The position numbers and the translations under genes are program-made. From contig JAUZQZ010000094.1 in the NCBI GenBank assembly GCA_030950745.1, forward strand, positions 1-42,820: a DNA stretch of 42,820 nucleotides. Reading direction: 5' to 3'. Origin of the DNA: Mariprofundaceae bacterium. Lineage in GTDB: Bacteria; Pseudomonadota; Zetaproteobacteria; Mariprofundales; Mariprofundaceae. Below, piece by piece: positions 39,980 through 42,820 of the stretch. The stretch's first letter is position 1. Every line of letters begins with the position of its first letter. The notes beneath the pieces are model-generated. The model was not told where the DNA came from and made no database searches. It was given only the letters and a program-made list of their open reading frames with translations.

Positions 39980-40795
39980 CTAGTTCAGTGATTCCCTGAG
40001 TTTCTTCATAGCACGCAACTCAAGTTGGCGTATCCGTTCGATGGATACCCCGAATTCCCCGGAAAGTTCTTTGAGCGTGGCAGGCTCTTCGGCCAGATGG
40101 CGACGCTCCACGATAGCTCTGTCACGTTCCGGCAGGTGATTCAGGGCAGAATACAATGCGGACTTCTGATGTTCCTCCCAGTTGGATTGAGTCACAATCT
40201 CTTCCGGTGTGGCATCCGGAGCGGGCAGAGCATGCAGCAACGTCGATCCTTCCTCTGTCTCGGCATCCAGAGACATATCACGTTGAATAAATGCAGTGGC
40301 CACTTCCTGGTATTCATGGGCCGAAAGACCGTATTCTGCACCTACTTCTTCGGCATGGAGGCCTTCCATTGCGGCAATGGCATTTTTGGCCTTTTGAAGA
40401 CCTGCAAAAATTTTACGCTGAAGCTTGGTTGTCCCCAGCTTGACGATGCTCCATGAATTCAGGATAAAATCATGAATAGCGGCTCGCACCCACCATGAGG
40501 CATAGGTCATCAGACGAAAACCACGATCCGGGTCAAAGCGTTTGACTGCTCGCATCAAACCAATAGTGCCTTCCTGAATCAGATCCATTTCCGGTAGTCC
40601 GAAGTGGCGATATTCACGTGCAATCGCAGCCACGGCATAAAGATTGGAACAAACCAGCTCCTTCGCAGCTTCACGATCCTGCTCGTCACGCCAGCGGCAG
40701 GCCAGACGGTTCTCCTCATCCCGTGAAAGGCGGGGGAAACGACGCATTTCCCTGCGGAAAAGCATCAAGCTGGACATTTCTAATGCCGGTACCAT
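39980..40795 (-). CDS. rpoH: RNA polymerase sigma-32 factor; start trimmed to MVPALEM
   Basis: DLIQEGTIGLMRAVKRFDPDRGFRLMTYASWWVRAAIHDFILNSWSIVKLGTTKLQRKIF; GGAGGTGACT upstream of the ATG; follows ftsEX. Confidence 0.92.
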   Translation of the reverse strand: MVPALEMSSLMLFRREMRRFPRLSRDEENRLACRWRDEQDREAAKELVCSNLYAVAAIAREYRHFGLPEMDLIQEGTIGLMRAVKRFDPDRGFRLMTYASWWVRAAIHDFILNSWSIVKLGTTKLQRKIFAGLQKAKNAIAAMEGLHAEEVGAEYGLSAHEYQEVATAFIQRDMSLDAETEEGSTLLHALPAPDATPEEIVTQSNWEEHQKSALYSALNHLPERDRAIVERRHLAEEPATLKELSGEFGVSIERIRQLELRAMKKLRESLN

Positions 40796-40849
40796 CAAAA
40801 AGTCACCTCCTGAACACATTCTCTCTAAAAAATCTATCCTGATAAAAGA

Positions 40850-40876
40850 CTAGCACTCTATGGACACGAGTGCTAA
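40850..40876 (-). promoter_or_regulatory. CIRCE element (HrcA operator) upstream of rpoH
   Basis: cTAGCACTC-N9-GAGTGCTAA; 17 of 18 arm positions match TTAGCACTC-N9-GAGTGCTAA. Confidence 0.92.
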
Positions 40877-40903
40877 TTATAGAAAATTTACTTTAAATGT
40901 CAA
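40876..40903 (-). promoter_or_regulatory. Consensus sigma70 promoter of rpoH
   Basis: Minus strand TTGACA-N16-TATAAT; the -10 overlaps CIRCE by one base and the -35 overlaps the ftsX stop. Confidence 0.85.
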
Positions 40904-41778
40904 GTGGTTGCAGTATTCTCATTCGACAAACACATGGTCGCAACCCATGCCCCAAGGCACCCCGCTATACCACCTCCAAGGACCATAGGCACCAGCAGGA
41001 TAAAACTGTTAAGACTGACATCCAGCGCCGCAAACCAACTTCCAGCACCGAATATGAGAGGCCAGAGCAAAAACCAGGCCAGCATTCCTGCCCCTGCTCC
41101 CAACAACATACCCTCCAGAATAAATGGCATACGCACAAACCATTCGTTTGCACCCAACAAACGCATCAGTTGTATTTCATCGGCACGGGCCAACAGAATC
41201 ATGCGCAACGTATTGGAAATAATAATAGCCATAGCCAGCACCAAAATCAAAGTCACAAACCACAACAGGCGTTTGATATTTGCCAGCCAACGCTGGACCT
41301 GAACCAGATGCATTTCACCACTATTGAGGTTGGCGCCCAGACGTCGTGCTGTGTCAGTAATATCCGAGTATAAAAATTCGTCAGCCTTGGCACCGGGAGT
41401 AATTTCTACCGTTCCGGGAAGGCTGCGCAGCAATTCATCCTCATCCACGGCGCTACTGCCCAACCAGCCATGTAACCACGTTGCCATCTCCTTCTGCGGA
41501 ACCACGCGTGCTGAGGAAACGCCCGGAAGCAATGCCAGCTGATCAGCCAGGTGTTTCAACCTGGTCTGGTTACCGCCCTCCATATAGGCGTGGAAACGAA
41601 GGTCATGCTGCCATGTTCCCATCCATTGTGATCCCGCCTGCATACCCAGCCACAGAAGGCCCAGTGCCCACAAAGCCACACAAACGATCACCAGCGCCAA
41701 CCATTGATGCACGCCAAATGGAGGCAGAGTGAACCCTCCGGGGAGCCGGGGCGTGGATCGCTCACTCGCCTGACTCAT
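40900..41778 (-). CDS. ftsX: Cell division protein FtsX
   Basis: 292 aa; PQKEMATWLHGWLG; EIQLMRLLGANEWFVRMPFILEGMLLGAGAG. Confidence 0.92.
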   Translation of the reverse strand: MSQASERSTPRLPGGFTLPPFGVHQWLALVIVCVALWALGLLWLGMQAGSQWMGTWQHDLRFHAYMEGGNQTRLKHLADQLALLPGVSSARVVPQKEMATWLHGWLGSSAVDEDELLRSLPGTVEITPGAKADEFLYSDITDTARRLGANLNSGEMHLVQVQRWLANIKRLLWFVTLILVLAMAIIISNTLRMILLARADEIQLMRLLGANEWFVRMPFILEGMLLGAGAGMLAWFLLWPLIFGAGSWFAALDVSLNSFILLVPMVLGGGIAGCLGAWVATMCLSNENTATT

Positions 41779-42500
41779 ATCCCCTCTCTGGTTGCATATT
41801 CATGTCCATCACCATGATCATGAATTGTCGGTGGTGTGTGCTGTAGTACTTCTGCCAATGTTCCGGCATGCAAACACAGGAGATCGCCGGGATGCGTTTC
41901 CATGAGTTGTAAATCATGCGTGGCCATAACCACCGTGCTGCCCTGCCGGTTCAGGTCCATAAGATAATCCATAATACGCCGGGCTGTCCCAATATCCAGA
42001 TTTCCCGTTGGCTCATCCGCCAGGATCAATGGTGGATGCGTGCTCATGGCACGGGCAATCGCCACCCGCTGCTGCTCACCACCGGACAATGCCTCGGGAA
42101 ACGACCACAAACGGTCTTCCAGCCCAACGAACTCAAGCACTTTGCGGGCACGGGCAACCAGCCGCTCCGGTTTCCACCCCTGTACACGCAGTGGCAGCGC
42201 CACATTCTCAAATACAGTACGCGAAAACAGCAGTCGATGATCCTGAAAGATAACGCCAATATTCCGCCTGAGCTTGCGCACCTGATGCTCCTGCGCCAAC
42301 CTCATATCAAGATCCTGCACGGTTAGCTGCCCCGATGTGGGACGTGCACCGCCATACAGGCAACGTAGCAGGGATGACTTGCCTGCCCCACTCTCGCCGG
42401 TCAAATAGACAAAACGTCCTTTGGGGATACTCAGGGTTACGCCTGATAGCGCGGTTTTTCCGGTAGAATAACGAAGCATGAGCTGACGTGCCTGAATCAT
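41775..42500 (-). CDS. ftsE: Cell division ATP-binding protein FtsE; start trimmed to MIQARQL
   Basis: [52 protein letters not shown]. Confidence 0.94.
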   Translation of the reverse strand: MIQARQLMLRYSTGKTALSGVTLSIPKGRFVYLTGESGAGKSSLLRCLYGGARPTSGQLTVQDLDMRLAQEHQVRKLRRNIGVIFQDHRLLFSRTVFENVALPLRVQGWKPERLVARARKVLEFVGLEDRLWSFPEALSGGEQQRVAIARAMSTHPPLILADEPTGNLDIGTARRIMDYLMDLNRQGSTVVMATHDLQLMETHPGDLLCLHAGTLAEVLQHTPPTIHDHGDGHEYATREGI

Positions 42501-42573
42501 GCGTAAACGGTAACCAGCCCGATGGACATTGTCAGCAACCTCATGCATGAGCTTTTATACCCAACACCCGATA

Positions 42574-42820
42574 TTAGGGGGATACTCTGAGAAACTCAGA
42601 GTATCTGTGCGGGCCACGGACGGTCCGCCAAAATCGAGCACGCACCGATGATTGTCTCCGATTGCGTTTGCGCTGACTGCTGGAAAGGTTTTTCTTTGGC
42701 TTACGTTTGTCCTGCACGCACCAGTTGACCCCCATCATGCGTGCGCCACGTTTGTACTCATCACTGGTATATCCCGCAAAGCGGCGAATACTCTCAACCT
42801 CATATAGAGCATCTTCCATC
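42574..42820 (-). pseudogene. Internally deleted IS5-family transposase remnant (may extend beyond the window)
   Basis: MEDALYEVESIRRFAG (N-terminal-type IS5 motif) fused to GYTSDEYKRGARMMGVNWCVQDKRKPKKNLSSSQRKRNRRQSSVRAR (C-terminal-type motif), then unrelated residues. Confidence 0.75.
42581..42605. repeat. Perfect hairpin at the end of the IS5 remnant, upstream of ftsE
   Basis: GATACTCTGAG-AAA-CTCAGAGTATC. Confidence 0.85.

Noticed and set aside
1-42820. CRISPR arrays, prophage genes, toxin-antitoxin pairs and integron attC sites
   Set aside because: Looked for; no regular spacer-repeat arrays, phage structural or integrase genes, or attC-like R'/R'' sites. E1-E3 are TA-flanked palindromes without an integrase nearby.

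Overview
The window is a gene-dense proteobacterial chromosomal segment, mostly housekeeping. I recognise these loci: gyrA; tRNA-Arg(CCT); apt; an rpoS-nlpD-(YqaA/DedA-like)-pcm cluster; tRNA-Pro(GGG); a MerR-like gene with ihfA; a DHH-family phosphoesterase; ftsH-folP-cdaA-cdaR-glmM with tilS upstream; a 716-aa protein of unknown function divergent from a znuACB-like metal ABC transporter; an ion channel and a YqhA-like membrane protein; a Sua5/YciO-like protein; AsmA and a HAD phosphatase; a Gld-type ABC system; tRNA-Ala(CGC); a second AsmA-like protein; bioA; leuS-lptE-holA; a STAS/SpoIIAA-like protein; prfC; a globin-like protein; rpoH behind a CIRCE/sigma70 promoter; and ftsEX. An IS5-type transposase remnant lies at the right edge. 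The most unusual signal is a trio of intergenic palindromic elements (6600-6834, 20865-21132, 28879-29190). Their sequences are largely unrelated but they share one architecture: flanking TA, 23-34 bp terminal inverted repeats starting TAG..CCTG, two internal hairpin arms, and a central CCCG[A/C]AGGG core. On the gene strand the core reads as a C(UNCG)G tetraloop hairpin (UUCG, UUCG, UGCG). All three lie in the same orientation relative to the upstream gene, and in all three that gene's stop codon lies at or inside the element's terminal repeat. Two small ORFs missing from the ORF track, a sigma32-like ftsH promoter and a CIRCE-controlled rpoH promoter are also reported. No database searches were possible, so functional names rest on recognising motifs and gene order.
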